A stretch of DNA of 64,000 bases from Syngnathus acus. Lineage: Eukaryota > Chordata > Actinopteri > Syngnathiformes > Syngnathidae. Each line of letters opens with the position of its first letter. The stretch's first letter is position 1. The stretch lies in contig NC_051095.1 in the NCBI RefSeq assembly GCF_901709675.1, positions 8,459,956 to 8,523,955 on the forward strand, written 5' to 3'. Position numbers and translations under genes: made by a program. Positions 10,908 through 24,422 of this stretch are shown here, one piece after another. The notes under the pieces were generated by a model that had not been told where the DNA came from, ran no database searches, and worked only from the letters and a program-made list of their open reading frames with translations.

Positions 10908-13900
10908 GTCAAGGAGCCTAATTCAGACAAAAGTGTGCTTTGCCACCATGTTCTGCCACATTGGGGTAAGTATAAAATATGGTGATGAACAGTAAACCAC
11001 ATTGAAGTGAGTGGAAGAACTTCATTTAGATTAAAAGTAGTGCTGTGCTGTATTCTTGTGACTCGATGTTGAAATGATTTGAACGGCGACATTTAGACAA
11101 AAGAAGTGCTTTGCTACCCCAAAAACCTAGGATAATGTGAATTTAGGAGCTTCATTCGTGTCAGGGCACTAGATGAGGGGCTTAATTTAGACAAACGTAG
11201 TGCCTTGCTGCCATGTTGTGATAAGTTTGGGCTCTGTTTGCTATGTTCAAATGAGTTAAGTAGCCTCATTATGACAAAATGTAATGCTTTGCTTGTGGCA
11301 TCGACAGGTAGCCTTTTCACTTTTTCAGGAGATTAGTCACGGATTTTCACTTTTTGTTACACTTGAGGCAATCATTTTGAGTGTTGTTTTTGGACTGTGG
11401 GAGGAAACTGGGCTGTCCAATTCGAACCCGAACTTCAGGACTGCGAGGCAGGCTTGTGAACCACTCTATCGCCGTGGTCCCTGTTGTTTTTTTGGGTTTT
11501 TTCCCCCTGTCAGCTACAGATTATTAATAGCCATAAAGTACCTTTCATGACAACTTCCGGGAGACCGTAGGGTTCATATTCGGTGTCGTCAAAAGCGGCA
11601 GACAGCTGCATCCTGTTTCGTCGTATCCGTTCGGCCAGACGCACTGGGTCGGCCGGGATGGGGAAGGAAGTGGAAAAGAGGATTTTGTCTCCCGTCTCTC
11701 GGCCTGCAGATGGCGCGGCTTGTGGTTGGTGGGGTGAAACGTCATCTGAATCTTTTTTCTCAGTGACGGTCTGCGTGTGCGCGCAGTGGCGCTCAGGTAG
11801 CTCCTCGGTGGCACCCGAGCGCAGATGCTCAGTTTGAGTGCTGACACTTGTGGCCGAGCAGTTGGTGCTTGGGCTCAAGTGTTTGCTCGCCGTCCAGCTG
11901 CCATCTGAAGTTTGTGCGGGAACTTTGCTGACGTGGTCCTGGCCCGTTTCTTGGTCGGAAAACTTGTGTGGGCTCCGATTTGGTCCTGACAGCTGGGTGT
12001 CCTTATCTGACGGCTAAATCACAAGAAAATGCTAGCAATCAAAGCACCTTGATTTTTTGAATAGATTCGGCCAAGATGAATGACAGACTTCTACGAAAAC
12101 AATTTTTAAATCAATACATCTTCAGTTATATAGCGCTTTCACAACAGCTGTCCCCATAACATGTTTCACTACTAAATTGTTTAATATTTTTATTTCATTA
12201 TTTATAATAAACCAGTTACTTAATGAGATACATGTAAAATAGTTATAATAAAACTATTCTCTTACTTGGCACTGTTTTCACTTATAATTAATGATTGACA
12301 CAATCAAATAAATACTACAGTATGTACATTTTCCCAATATATTTACAGTATTGCTTTTACAGTATTAATTCTTTTAGGAGACACTTGAATCACAATTAGA
12401 CAATGAACTAATATGTTTTAATTAAGCTAAATTAGTCTTGATAAATGCTTAATGGACCAGATTAAAAAATTAACACTCACATTTTGATCCTGTAATTTAT
12501 TGAATTTTTATTTAGCTATTTTTTTTATTTCAGCTGAGATTTAGAATGAGAATTGTCAACCATTTCGTCTTTTCTTTTAGTCAGCAACTTAATTTTAATC
12601 TTAAATTCTTTTGTTTTAATGCTTAAAAATGTCACCTACCATGACTAAACGACCTGTACTATTATAACAGGTCTTTTGAGAACCTTGGGAATTTACAGCA
12701 TAAATTATTCTAATAGCTAAAAGGCCTTCAAATAATCACCCCAAGTCATTTTAATTATAAGAAGTCTAAAAAGTGAACAACACAAGCAGAGTCAGGATGT
12801 TTGCAGGTGAGTGAAGCTTACCGTGTTCATGTCAGCTGGGGCCTGCAGGATGCTCATCACTTGCATGTTGTTCTGGTGCACGCTTCAAGTATAAACACAA
12901 GCTTTGACATTTGATTTCAAAAGCTGAACTATCACAAGATATGTAAACACTCAATTACTTGCATAATCTAATGAGTTGTCTCCGTTTTCTATCTGATATG
13001 GCATGCTATTTTATCTCATCATCTTATGCAGGCTGCAGCAGGACCAAGGCTTCAGTAACATCAAATTCAGTTACAGCCCCCAGAAGATGAACAAAATTTT
13101 TAAAAAATCCATCTTTTGTTTTTGAGCGCCGCCCTATATGTCGTACCTGTTGCAGAGCATGCGACCTTGCAGCCTGTTGGAGACGCAAGAGAGCAACACC
13201 TCATCCTCTCTGATGACCAACGCTGCACTATGGTCCTTGACGCTGCGCTGTGTTGGCGTTTCATATCGGCTGGGAAGGACATGATCCAACGCGGAAGAGG
13301 GTTGAGAAGCCAACTTCCAAATGGACAACTCCTCAGCCTGCTGCCGGGCTACCTCGGTGAGTTCCTCTAGCTCCTTCTGCAGCGCCACCACCTGGAGAGG
13401 GAGGGAAGGGCATTGCACTCAATGGTCACTTCCGTTTAGGTGAGCCCACATCAGTACAAAGCCTCGGAGTGATTTACAACGACAAAATTATGTGTGTTAA
13501 AAATGCAAGAATAGAAGCAATGCTTGTGAAATCAAGCCCTCCCACAAGACCAATGTGCTTCATATGTTAAATAATGGGTTTTATTCACAACTGAATAAAT
13601 AACTAAATCCTTGGCTTTTTAGTGAGGTTGATATAAATCTCTATAGTTAAGTTATATTGATCATTTCTACATCAGGTTTGATTTTAAAAAATCTGCTAAT
13701 TCTACATAGCTACGATCTCTACGATCATATCTACAATTTCAAAATTCACTTAGAAATCATATAAAAATGAATAATGAGAACCAGAAAAACATTCTAGTGG
13801 AAATTTCTTTTTTTTAATTTAAAGAGTGGTTACGATTTAAAATTCTGAATTTTAGGTTAATTCACTCCACAATTTCTTACTATTACCCACAATTCATTAT

Positions 13901-16900
13901 TATTATTATTATTAACCTTTACATTACTAACAACTACATTGCATTTCTGTGTTCTGGTGCACACTTGCTGGAAGTGATGGACTTGCCTGGTAATAATTGC
14001 AAGTCTTAATTTTAAAGTATTGTTGAATATTCTCGAGTGTTTCTTTATGGAAAAAAAAAACAATATCCAGAATTTTTAAGGTCTCTTCATCCTCAAGCTA
14101 TGGAAAGATACCTGTGTCTGCAGATGGTTGATGATCTCATCATGACTTTGTCCTTTCTCTGAGGTGATGTCATGCGACACACTGAGCGCAGTCGGCAGGG
14201 CGTCTTTCTTTGCGACCAAGTTGCTTGTGTGTGTGAGGATGCAATTCTCCACCGTGGAAATTTTTCCCACTTTTCTTCCCATTCCCTCATCCTTGAGTGC
14301 GTCCAGTTCTTGAATGCAGCGTCGCAGTTCTTCCCCCTGGCTGAGGAGGGCGCCGTCCTTCTCCTGTAGTTCAGTGAGAAGTCCTGAGATGTACTGGCTC
14401 TGCTTCTCGAAGCCCAAGGTCAGCTGCTTGGTCTGACTGGTCAGCTGAGAAGGGAACAAAAAGAAAGTAGCTGTTACAAAACTGTGGTGGGAAAAGTATG
14501 AGCAGGTACAATAATATATAGACTTTCAAGTAGTACTGATTCAAACCCTCTTAACTCTTTAAAAAGTAAAAAAGTAAATGGTCTACAAGAACATCTGGGC
14601 AGATCTGAGGCACTTTATACGGCTGGAGGTGAATTGTTGCGAGATGTCATATGTGAGAATGTTTTCCTTTACCTGGTTTTGAAGGGCAGTCAGTTTAAAT
14701 TGTAGCTGCTTAGCACGTTCCGTCTCCTGTGCATTTTCTTGCCTCAGTCGTTCAATCTCCTCTGTGAGGTCGGAGGACTCTGACTCGTCCTTGCGGAGAT
14801 GATCTGAAGAGGTGTCTTCCAACTCAATTTGCCCAGTTTGTCCCTCATGTGACAGCTCTGAGAGTTGCGGCGCCATTGTTGTGTTCTGGGAGGGCGGCGT
14901 GTTGAGCTGATTGGTCGATTGGCAGAAGTGGGCGTACTGCTCCGGTGATGGCACTTGGTTATCCGAGACGCTGTTGTTGGAGTCGAATCCGTCACTGAGG
15001 AGAGTCATGTAAGTCAGTGGGCTGCTGGCTACCACTTTCGCATCACATAGAGATTCTTCATCTTTGCCGCTCTTCAGCTCAGCAAGCTGAGCTGTAAGTT
15101 CATCCTGTCTGACAATGAGTTGTTTGTTTGCTTCTCTCTCAGCGGCAGCGATTTGAGTTAGCTCCTTGTTGTCTCGCTCTCGCCCTTCTCGTTCTAAAGC
15201 CAGTTGGACTTTCACTTCCCCAAGCTGCTGCTTCAGCTGGAGGTTAAGCTGCATCATTTCCGCCTCTCGGTCCTCTCGTGCCTGCGTCGTCCCGTCTCGT
15301 TCCTCTCTTTCCTCCAAAGCCGCCAAAGTCTTCCTCAACCTATCATTCTCGCTCTTCTCCCTCTCCAACTGAGCCTTCCATTGCTTGTCCTGCTCCTCCC
15401 TCTCGGCACCCTGGCTGGCGTGTTTACGGCTAAGCTGTTTCAAACGCGTCCTGGTCTCCACTTCGGCACACCGCTGAACTTCAAGGTCGTCCAATTGCTT
15501 CTGGAGCGCTTCGCGCATGTCGCCCAGCTCCGAACGCAGCGAGGCGTTCTCCCTCTGGAGGTTGTCCGTGCAAACCGTTTGTTCAGACTTCAGAGTTTCG
15601 CGAACGATTGTGTCTTTCTTCCCCTCGGCGGGGGCATTGCTAGATGAAGAGGACTCCTTCTCCTCATAGTTTACTCCTCGACAGGAACATTCGGTGTCTG
15701 CAATGATGTGCTCAGAATCAATGCCTTCTCCGGGCTCTCGGTCTGGCGGGTACGAAACGGAAATCTCTGCCCTTTGCTGGACCTCTTCCTCTTGTTTCAC
15801 TCCACTCGGCTCAGCTCGGAGGGTGGCAGGCCTTTTGGTGTACGCGGACGACCGAGTGTGACGAGAGGAGGGTTGGGATGAGGAGTTCTGTCCAATGGCA
15901 CAAGCCAGGACAAGCGGTGTGCAATCTGGGAGGGGTGAAGCTTTTTGTTCTAAAGTGGAAAACAAATCATGGAAAATAAGTGATTTATTTTAGCTTATAA
16001 TTAATGAGTAAGAACATCTAATGAATAAAACTAAGCCACACTGTATGTAAAATTGATAAAAACATCAAATATATTTAATTTGAGTCATTTGCTGTTTTGA
16101 TTGAGCTTCATTGCAAATAAATAATTCATTTTTTGTTACATGTAATATTTTAGTTTGAAATAAAGATTCACTCTGTGACTTGCAGTTAGACATGTATTCT
16201 TTTTTTTATAATCAAATCAAATTCAATAAAATTAAATTTAGGATTAAAGGAACAAAGCAGTCTTCTCCCTCGAGTAGTCAAACAGTGAGGAGTGCATTTT
16301 TTGTGAGTGCACCCAGTATATTATTGACCAGCAGGTGGCAGAATTTTTATTGTTTGCAACGTTATATATTTATCATGCCTAAAACCACAATTTAACCTAA
16401 ATAACTTGATAAAAAACTAATTTAAAGGATTGAGTGAGTGGAGTAAGGCGTACAGATAAAACTAAAATCCCTTATGATCCTGATGAAAGGAAAATCCTTT
16501 GACTCTTGTGTACAGTGTGTGTACTTGGTGCACCTTGTAGTTCTTTGAGAAGGCGAAGGGCATCCACTTTCTCCTCCGCCAGCCTGCCCGCCTCTTCCTC
16601 CAGCGCTCGCTCTCTCTTCTTGCTCTGCTCCAGACTCACTGCTACACACTCAGCATCAAGCATCACCTCCTAAGGGCAAATCCAAAAGAAGAAAATGAAA
16701 GCCTATCTATAAGCAACAAAGCTGAGCTCTCGTCTTCCCTCAAAATTTCGATTTTAACATGTCGTTTGAGTGCACATTGTTTTATTCTCATTATCACACA
16801 ACTAAGGGAAACAAAATGCAGTCAACTGTTGGACATCACCGTTTTATTTTGACATGTCCTTTTTATTTACTTACGAGTCATTTGAGGATGTTTAATGCCT

Positions 16901-19900
16901 GACAAGAAAAATGACGATAAGATTCAACCATTTCTTTTGGAGGTGGAGAAACCATTACTAAACGTTATCGTAAATAGAACGTAAACAGAGCACACGATTG
17001 GCTGCTTTTATTTTTTTTAATGTGCACTTAATGCATCTCTGGGACGCGCTAATGGTACATTAGGACGAGGTTTAAAAATTCACAAAGTTCTTGCTGTCTA
17101 TATAATGCAGAATTGATGCACGCCGAGTAGTTTGGATGAGTGCTATTGTCATTTACCTTCAGTTTTGCTTGTATTTGTGTCTCTTTTTTCTGACTCTCCT
17201 GCAGCTGTGCCTCTGTGAATTTGACTTTCTCCTTTAGAGACTCCAACTCTTTCTCCAGGGTTTGTTTCTGCTGAGACAGCTGAGATGGGGGGGAAATCGG
17301 GCATTGTGTACTTGAATACCAACAACAAAGTCGAAAAGGTGGACACGACGAGAAACAAAAGCTTCATTGAGAAGAAGAATGAGTGGCTTGCGTCGACAAA
17401 ACTGAGGAGGCCAGGTGAGGCGCAAGAACAAAAGCATGAGATCAAACAGCGATCAGAGATTGGAACTGAATACGATGAAAATTGAAAGCAAACCAATTGT
17501 GATGTTCTGATTGCGTCAAATACATCAATATTTTATGTGCATGTTGTTGTAGGATGAATCAACAATATTTAGTCATGATTCATGGCAATATTTGAAAGCG
17601 ATGCAAAAAGTGCGTTTATTTCCTGCTTTCCAAATTTGGATCAAACAAAACTTAAAAATGCATCAACATGAATGAGATCACATCCATGCAGCCACATCCG
17701 TTACGACGGCAACAACATTAGCATAGGATTAATTTACGCCTAAAGATTCTTTTCATCCACAGACTCATCTTGCCCTTGACACTGATGTTAGTTTAAGCCG
17801 CACTCAGCATTCCTTTACATCGTCGCTGTCGGGCAGAATCCTCACTTCTTCAAAACGAGTACTTATCAGGTAATTGAAAAGCAGCATCTTGCCTGCGTAA
17901 CCAAACACTGCATGGTTCAAGTTGGCATTATACTGCACGTGAATCCTAACGACACAACACCACCCCCACATCATGTTCAATAGCTGACTTACGGTTGAAA
18001 TTCGCATCGATTTCTTATGTTGTCATTCATTGAAATGGTACATGATACTCTGTACTCACAGACTACCACCAATGAGACAAAAAGCCCAATGTTGCGTAGA
18101 ACGAGAGAAAACAGCAGCATCATTTGTCCATATTGGGACAGATGAGGTTTGCGCTCGACAGTGACGATATGTGTAACAAAGAAAATCACAACATTGCTCA
18201 TGCAATCTGCTCATCTCGCATCTCCATTCTTGCATGCTTTCACACCTCCAACCACTTTGATGTCACGTTGCCACACACAATGCTTCTCTGCGCCTTTACT
18301 TTACCTTTGTCGCTCAACCTTTCCGCTGGGGAGAAGAAACCGTGAGAAGAGCAAAAGGAACAAGCGGCGATTAGGGAAGGCGGAAGGAAAACGGAGAAGG
18401 AGAGCGAGCAAAACGTGAGAGCGAGTACAAAGGAAAGACGCAAGCATGGGTGACGACGCGAGATAAGTTTATTGACCTTTGGCACGGGTAGATGGGGAGG
18501 CGTGAAAGGGAGAGAAGGCACGAGTGTGGAGAAAGATAAGCAGAAAACAACAACGGACGATCAGCTGCTGATGCAGGAACCCATGTGTTTGAGGCACTAC
18601 GGCTAACTGGGCTCACCTTGTCAGCTTGGGCCTGCAGGGCGTTGTGAAGCGTCCTGGCCTGCTGCAGCTCTTGGTTGAGTTTATTCACTTCCTGTTGATG
18701 CTGTTTCTCCATACACTGTTTCTCCTTCTGAAGCTCCAGAAGGTCCTACATGCAAACAAACAAACGCGAGACAACTAACAGTACTGTTGTCAAAGAGAGG
18801 GGGGGGGGGGGACCGGAAGTGTCACGGAAGGGCAGAAACCCATCCGATTAAGCTCACCTCGAAAGTTTTGAATGCATTTTAGAAGAACTTTCATTCTAAA
18901 ATTTACGAGTTGTGTATATTATCCTTTTCAATAGAATTGTCAGAGTTCAAATATTATTATAAGTACAGGCTGGATCTTGGACACCCCCGCCTCAAAATAC
19001 AATGACAATATATTTGCCACCCCCCTCACCCTTTGATGTTGCTTGTCCAGCTCCTTGGTGCGCTGTTGGTGCTGCAGTCGGCTGCTATCAGCATTCTGCC
19101 GCTGACACTTGAGCTCCTCTTGAAGCTGCTTGAGCCTCTGCTCAACTCCCGACGCCTGAAAGGGATGCAAAGTACCCATCCTTGAGTCCAGCGACTGATT
19201 GCAGAGTCAAACAAAAACCAACTTTGACAAGATACTATAAACAATACTATTAGGTTGCAAATTATCTGGATTGTTTTACAGCATCTAATGGGACAGGTTT
19301 TTACCAACCAAATGTATTTCAATTTTTGGACAAACGTGGACAGGAAAATATTCCTGGACTCAATGGACTCAACAAATGAAAGGATAAACTAAACAGAGTA
19401 GTCGAACCACAACTAGCAGTTACTCGTAGAACAAGTGCTGTTACCCGTTCGGTCTCCTGAGCAATTCTCGTGTGTGCACCGCTGAGTTCGTTGTGCGCTC
19501 TCTGCAGGCTGAGCTCGGTGGCGGCCATCTTTTTCTTGCCCAGCGCCACTTCATCCTGAAGTGATTTCAACGTCTCCGTCTTTTCGCTCAGCTCTTGCTC
19601 CAGAGACGATGCATGATGTCTCATTTGTGACAAAGACACTGGAGGATGGAGAAAGATGCTAATTATAGGCATACATTACTTTTGTTTATGAGTGTACAGT
19701 ACTGGCTAATTAAAATGTCCTCACTTCCTCACTTCGAAAAATATCAAGTCAACTCAGGCGTCCGCTGTGTGCATTTTAACGCACAATTTATGTGTGTTGG
19801 CCTGGGGAATGAGCAACTCATAAGTTCCACGTACAGTACACAGGTATCAAGAGTTCTTTATCACAACCTCTGGAATCAGTTTATCAGTCAGGTGTAACAG

Positions 19901-21631
19901 TCACGCGACATTCCTGGCATGACGTGGAACGGGGAGCTGTTTCTGACCTGAGAAAACATGCGGTAGATTTTATCTTACTTGTGTGCGCGCCCTAGGTAAA
20001 CACTGCAACAGCACTTAAGTGGGCAGAGAAACGCACAGTACAGGAAGGTAGTGCTCTGCGGCCAAGACAAAATGTCAAATGGAAGTTTTCTTGCAGCTAA
20101 AATTTCAACGCAGCTGTTTTTATTGTAACCTCACAATCCAAACTCTCAGAAATTGGATCGCTTGTATCTTTGTGTGTCTTGCAAGCATTTGAGAGACTAC
20201 TCTTCCACACTCACTGTCTGCTTGTGTACTGAGGTCTTTCTCCCTCTCAGGCACCTCCCGCTTTGACTGGTGGTCAGCAACTGGCGTCTGGGGAGATGAC
20301 GGAGATGCTCGCCTGGCCGCTGGCCTGGGGTCGTCCCGCTCCCACGGAAACGCAGCCAAGGGAGTGGAAAAAGGGTCGGATGGGTGGCTGCGTGGTGTGG
20401 TCTTGTGTAGCCGCGGCAACGAAGTAGACGGGGTGTCAGGGAACTGGAGCCGCTGATGAAACATGCGGCACAGATTACAAAGAGAACATTTGCCGACAAA
20501 GTAAATCCTCCCAACATTTGAAGCATATGCACAATATCTAATGTATGTCATCCTTGTACTTACACAAATGTATGGGGAGCTCTGCATTTCCTCATTCTGC
20601 ACCATCCTCTCGTCCTTGCGGCTCCCTGTAAGACAAAAACGCAGCATTTGGAACAGAGCTCGATAGAAATGAAATCAGCGGAGTAGTCTCAAGACGGAAG
20701 AGGAAAGACATCTCAGTCCATAGGGAGGAGGGGCCTGAGAAAGAAGGGGTCCTCTGAGATTTGACTTATAACTCGGGATCAGTTTCAGGGGCATACCGTG
20801 GTGTTCCCATGGCGAGCTTGCACTCCAGCAGGGCGTGGCGAAAGGGGTGCTGTCCGTTGACCTACTGCCATTCTGCAGCTTCTCTAGTTCTGCCTCCAGT
20901 CTGCAAGGAGCAGTGCATGATTATCAATGAAAGCAGTCGTAGTCAGACCCGCTTATGCTGCACCTTTTAATTTGCTGGGTGAGTTTGTTGTTAACGGTCC
21001 GGGCGGCATCCAGCTGCCCCTCCAAAAAGCAGACTTGGGCTTGCTTGGTCTGAAGCTCCTGGGTGAGGCGTTGCTCTCCGTTCAAGGCCACTTGGGCTTC
21101 CTCCCGGACACTCTGGAGCTCCCTGCGCACCGCGTGGAGCTCCCCACGCATCTCCTCGTACTAGGGACCAAAAGAGATGATGAAGGGTGCGAACGTGTGA
21201 TAACATCAACATCCAAATTCCATTTGAAGACCGAGGACGCCCTGGGCATTCTTCAAATGTATGCCTTGTGAAAAGAATCACACTAGCACTAAAACAATTC
21301 CACTTCTTTCTTCCAAAACAGGATTTTTGATGAATAGAATGATAATCGAATAATAATCTCGAATTTCATGATTCAAATGTATTTGTATTTAATTTAGAAA
21401 TTCTTTCACACACCACTAGGAAGAGCCCTTGTACCAACCACATTTTGACAATGGCGGCTTGCCTTGTACCTTAACAGTTTGTTTGTCATGGCTAAGGTGG
21501 ATGTTGTCCAGTTGCAGCTGTTTCTGCTTGTTCTCTCTGGACAGCCGCTCCTGGTGGGCCTGCAGCTCCTTCACCTTTTGCAGAACCCGTCCCGACAGGC
21601 CTGCCGTCCAGTCCTCCTCGGCCCAGCTCAT
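10623..21631 (-). CDS. cenpf: CENP-F-like centromere/kinetochore protein, short form
   Basis: Sixteen coding exons: 21631-21470, 21160-20964, 20900-20797, 20625-20564, 20452-20215, 19638-19445, 19155-19030, 18745-18617, 17279-17157, 16669-16534, 15949-14673, 14444-14112, 13391-13147, 12882-12822, 12013-11542 and 10741-10623. All junctions are in phase and give 1,325 aa. The N-terminus MSWAEEDWTAGLSGRVLQKV matches the CENP-F start. Further along are the CQRQNADS and QARTLHNALQAQADK blocks. Near the C-terminus EPYGLPEVV and GFADIPTG match the conserved CENP-F end. CENP-F binds microtubules and kinetochore/nuclear-envelope partners in G2/M. Most of the protein is predicted coiled coil, and the 425-codon exon 11 is rich in E, K, R and Q. 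Human CENP-F is about 3,100 aa, so the central repeats are mostly absent. The human C-terminal CAAX farnesylation box is missing: this protein ends PEDETD. Confidence 0.9.
10870..10907. repeat. (TA)n microsatellite
   Basis: About 13 uninterrupted TA units follow a GTGTG start, inside the last intron of the CENP-F-like gene. Confidence 0.95.
10915..11305. repeat. Degenerate repeat units with core GACAAAAGTAGTGCTTTG
   Basis: Four spaced, diverged units occur near 10923, 11093, 11187 and 11272. Each resembles TTtAGACAAA.GTAGTGCTTTGcTGCCAT. Related single units are at 45297-45330 (+) and 46010-46045 (-). They lie in the last CENP-F intron and in gpc2 intron 7. The family is not one I can name. 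Confidence 0.6.
11360..11480 (-). repeat. tRNA-like dispersed fish repeat, partial copy
   Basis: Reverse-strand copy of the family seen at 5751. It contains TTCGAACCCGAACTTCAGGA and GCGAGGCAGGCTTGTGAACC, with a GTGGGAGGAAACTGG block to the left. It lies in the last intron of the CENP-F-like gene. Confidence 0.65.
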
Positions 21632-22439
21632 CGCACTCGTTGCTTAGGCCCTATGAAAGAACAATACTTTTTAGCCTCGCATATACTATGCACAACTGTC
21701 TATTAAGTCCAAGCAAAACCACGTAATCAATCATTGCGCAACCCCATTTTGAGAACCACTGACTACACTGTTTACTGTCGTCCCACCCTAAAAAGGACCA
21801 GGAATTAGCTCGTCCCCAGAGTCCTGAAGTCAGCTGTTAGAGTTGAAGAAAGCGACTGACACAGAGGTAGGAACGCCAGAATAAACCGCCAGTGGTTGCC
21901 TGAGTCATGACAGCGAATTCTTCCCATTTTGCCTCCCGACCGACGTGCGTGTTATGTTGTTATGGAACTGATCACCAAGGAAGACACTGCTGGGTTGTCA
22001 CCAGTGGGGCAGCTGTGACTCGATGTTTCAAAACACTTGAGGTCCTCGGAGTTGAAAATAAGTCAAACATTTTTCAACATGTTTGACATTGCTCGCAATA
22101 CTCCGGAAGGATGATCTTCGCCGAGCAAATCTTTCCATTGATGCAGACTGGAACAATGCATCTGATAATAATTGGATTCAGACTGCACTGGGTTTGTTTT
22201 TTAATCCTGAAAAGGGGATTTCTGTGCACTCAACACAAGAGAAGGAGGCCTTAAATTGGATTTGGTGGTGGGGGGAAGACCCCCTAGTAGTTCCTGAGCA
22301 TGTCTCCCCACAACTCTTTGCAATATCGTTTTGTCAACAGCGGGACTCAAACCCAGGTTCTTAGCTTCTAATGCCCAACAGATGGGCTTTCCAATCTGTA
22401 TATTGTCTGTTTGAATAAGAGGCAATCACATTAAAAAGG

Positions 22440-22960
22440 TCATTTATGTGCTTCCTTCATACCCTACCTCGCTATTTTCCTTTCTCCATTTTTACATTAA
22501 CCCTTCCTCTCCACTCCTTTCCTTCCCTCATTTCTTTGTCTATTCTCACTTTCCTTTCCTTTATTCATCGAACCTCTTTATGCCCTTTCAACTTTCCTAC
22601 CTCCTTCCCGTTCATTCTTTGCTTCCTTCTCATCTGTTTTTCGTTCCTTTCTTATGTCGCTCTCCCCATCCCTTTCGCTGTCATTCATTTATGATGCATC
22701 CTTCCTTGAGCATCTTTCCTTTCAGAAATCCCTCTATCATCTGTCCATTTCATGTTTGCTTTCAAACAACTCTTCTCCACCTGTTGGATTAGGCCACTTC
22801 CTTTCCTTCACGCTTTATCAATTTTTTTTCTCGCTACATTTTTTTGGCCTTCCTCGAGTCATTTTCTTTCTTTCCTTCCATCACCTTTCCTTTCACAACA
22901 ATAAGTTTCATCCATTACTTGTACACTTAATTTCATGTATTATAATATCCTCTTAATCTT
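22440..22960 (+). repeat. Polypyrimidine tract about 0.5 kb long
   Basis: The + strand is strongly enriched in C and T with almost no G for several hundred bases, so the transcript strand of the CENP-F-like gene is purine-rich here. It lies in the intron between the 5' UTR exon and the first coding exon. Long open frames in this stretch are a side effect of composition. Such asymmetry can form triplex (H-DNA) structures. Confidence 0.8.
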
Positions 22961-23282
22961 CGAACGCAAGTTAATTCAAGTAAGTGATCTACTTTGTCGC
23001 ACCCTGTGTACGTGTGCGTTTGAGTGAGCGGCATAGGCAGAGATGAGCAGCTGGATATTGATCTTTATTTCAACTCAGCATCTGATCTGATGATCACTGG
23101 TTTTAGTAAGCGACGATCTGGGTGACAAAACAAGCTGAGTGACGGCCATTCGTCGTTACCGTCTATCATTAATAGGCAAGAATATGTCAACATTTTAACC
23201 ACTGGCAATCTGACAATTGTGTGACAATGGCGTACGAGCTGTTGTGTGCTAAAAACAAGCACACATAAAAGAAGCTACTTAC

Positions 23283-23500
23283 CATACACTTTTGTAGGAG
23301 TTGACCATAGGGCGCCAACCGGCGGGCAGCTTCACGCCTCGTCGCGTTCTGCCGTAGAAACAAACTCCCAGCTTTCGAGTCCAAATTGAGGGTTGGTAAC
23401 GTCCGTTTGTCTAGTATTGTTTTCCTTCACAAGAAAAAAGAGGTAACAGATGGATGCGTTCCGCGTCGCGTGCAGCTGACAAGCCAACAATAGCAGCCAG
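23283..23500 (-). other. cenpf: Probable 5' UTR exon and promoter side of the CENP-F-like gene
   Basis: A good donor (GTATG followed by GTAAGT) ends an exon at 23283. The first coding exon has its acceptor (TTTCATAG) about 17 bases before the ATG at 21631, so it needs an upstream exon. The upstream edge is not determined. The segment is richer in CpG than its surroundings. Confidence 0.55.
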
Positions 23501-24420
23501 AGAGGTTGTGGCACGAGGCAGGGCGTGGCTTAGTGACGTTTAAGGACAGTCCTTTTTTGGGGAGGTTCTCAATTACGCGAAAGCTTTGCTGGCCTCTAGT
23601 GGACACATGTGGAAGTGTTTCGTGACTGCTAGGGTCAACAGGTGGCAAAATGTTTCTGTATTTGAAAATTTGTTAAAATACACAATCTAACACTGCTTCG
23701 TGTCGATGCCGGCGATGAATAAATTAACATTTCATCATATGTACTTTTTTTGCTGTGGCATGATATGTATTTAATGCGGCCCAATAAAGGTTACAAAATA
23801 CTGCCTTAATGGGATAGTTTGGGGGTTATTTTAAAGAATATGCTGTAGCTTTAGCTATTCTAATACATTAATATCTCTTTCTATCATGTATGAATCTGAA
23901 TGTCATGGAAGCAGTCATAGGGCCGTAGATCACAAATAGACCTGTCCTTCCTGTGCTGTAACACTGACCCACAAACCGAGCTGCACCAACCTGTTATCCT
24001 CGATCTAGATTAACAGGCATGTCCTAATGATGGGTGATATATAAAACAAACAAGCCTGACTACAGACATCAAGAACAATGACATTTTCAGACTGGAAAAG
24101 AGCAAAACATTACATTGGAGAAGTACATACCTCAAGAATTGCATTAGCTATATCAAATATAAAACATGAGGGACATATCAAAAACTGGCAAAATGTTTTT
24201 ATTACAATTAAAAAAAAAATTCTATACAGAATCCATAGAACAAAAATTCTCAAAAGTCCTATTAGTTGGGGACAACTTTGGCTGCTAAAACAAAACCACA
24301 CCTACAGAACTTGTACTGTTACTCAACCATTTTCTGTGACAATACTTATCCAACAAAATAAGACATTATCAAACAAAACAATGCATCTATTTTTATTCTT
24401 ACAAGAGGTATGAATCAATA
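23500..24420. other. Intergenic region between the CENP-F-like gene and nxf1
   Basis: AT-rich DNA with no exons seen. An AATAAA signal on the - strand at about 24198-24203, roughly 220 bases past the nxf1 stop, is a plausible nxf1 polyadenylation signal. Confidence 0.5.
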
Positions 24421-24422
24421 GC

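Noticed and set aside
15166-15647. Long + strand open frames
   Set aside because: They are antisense to the 425-codon CENP-F exon, whose codon bias keeps the opposite strand open. No similarity or splice logic.
22446-22956. Three overlapping + strand open frames of 80-114 codons
   Set aside because: They result from the polypyrimidine tract, which lacks stop codons; the peptides are only F, L, S and P rich.
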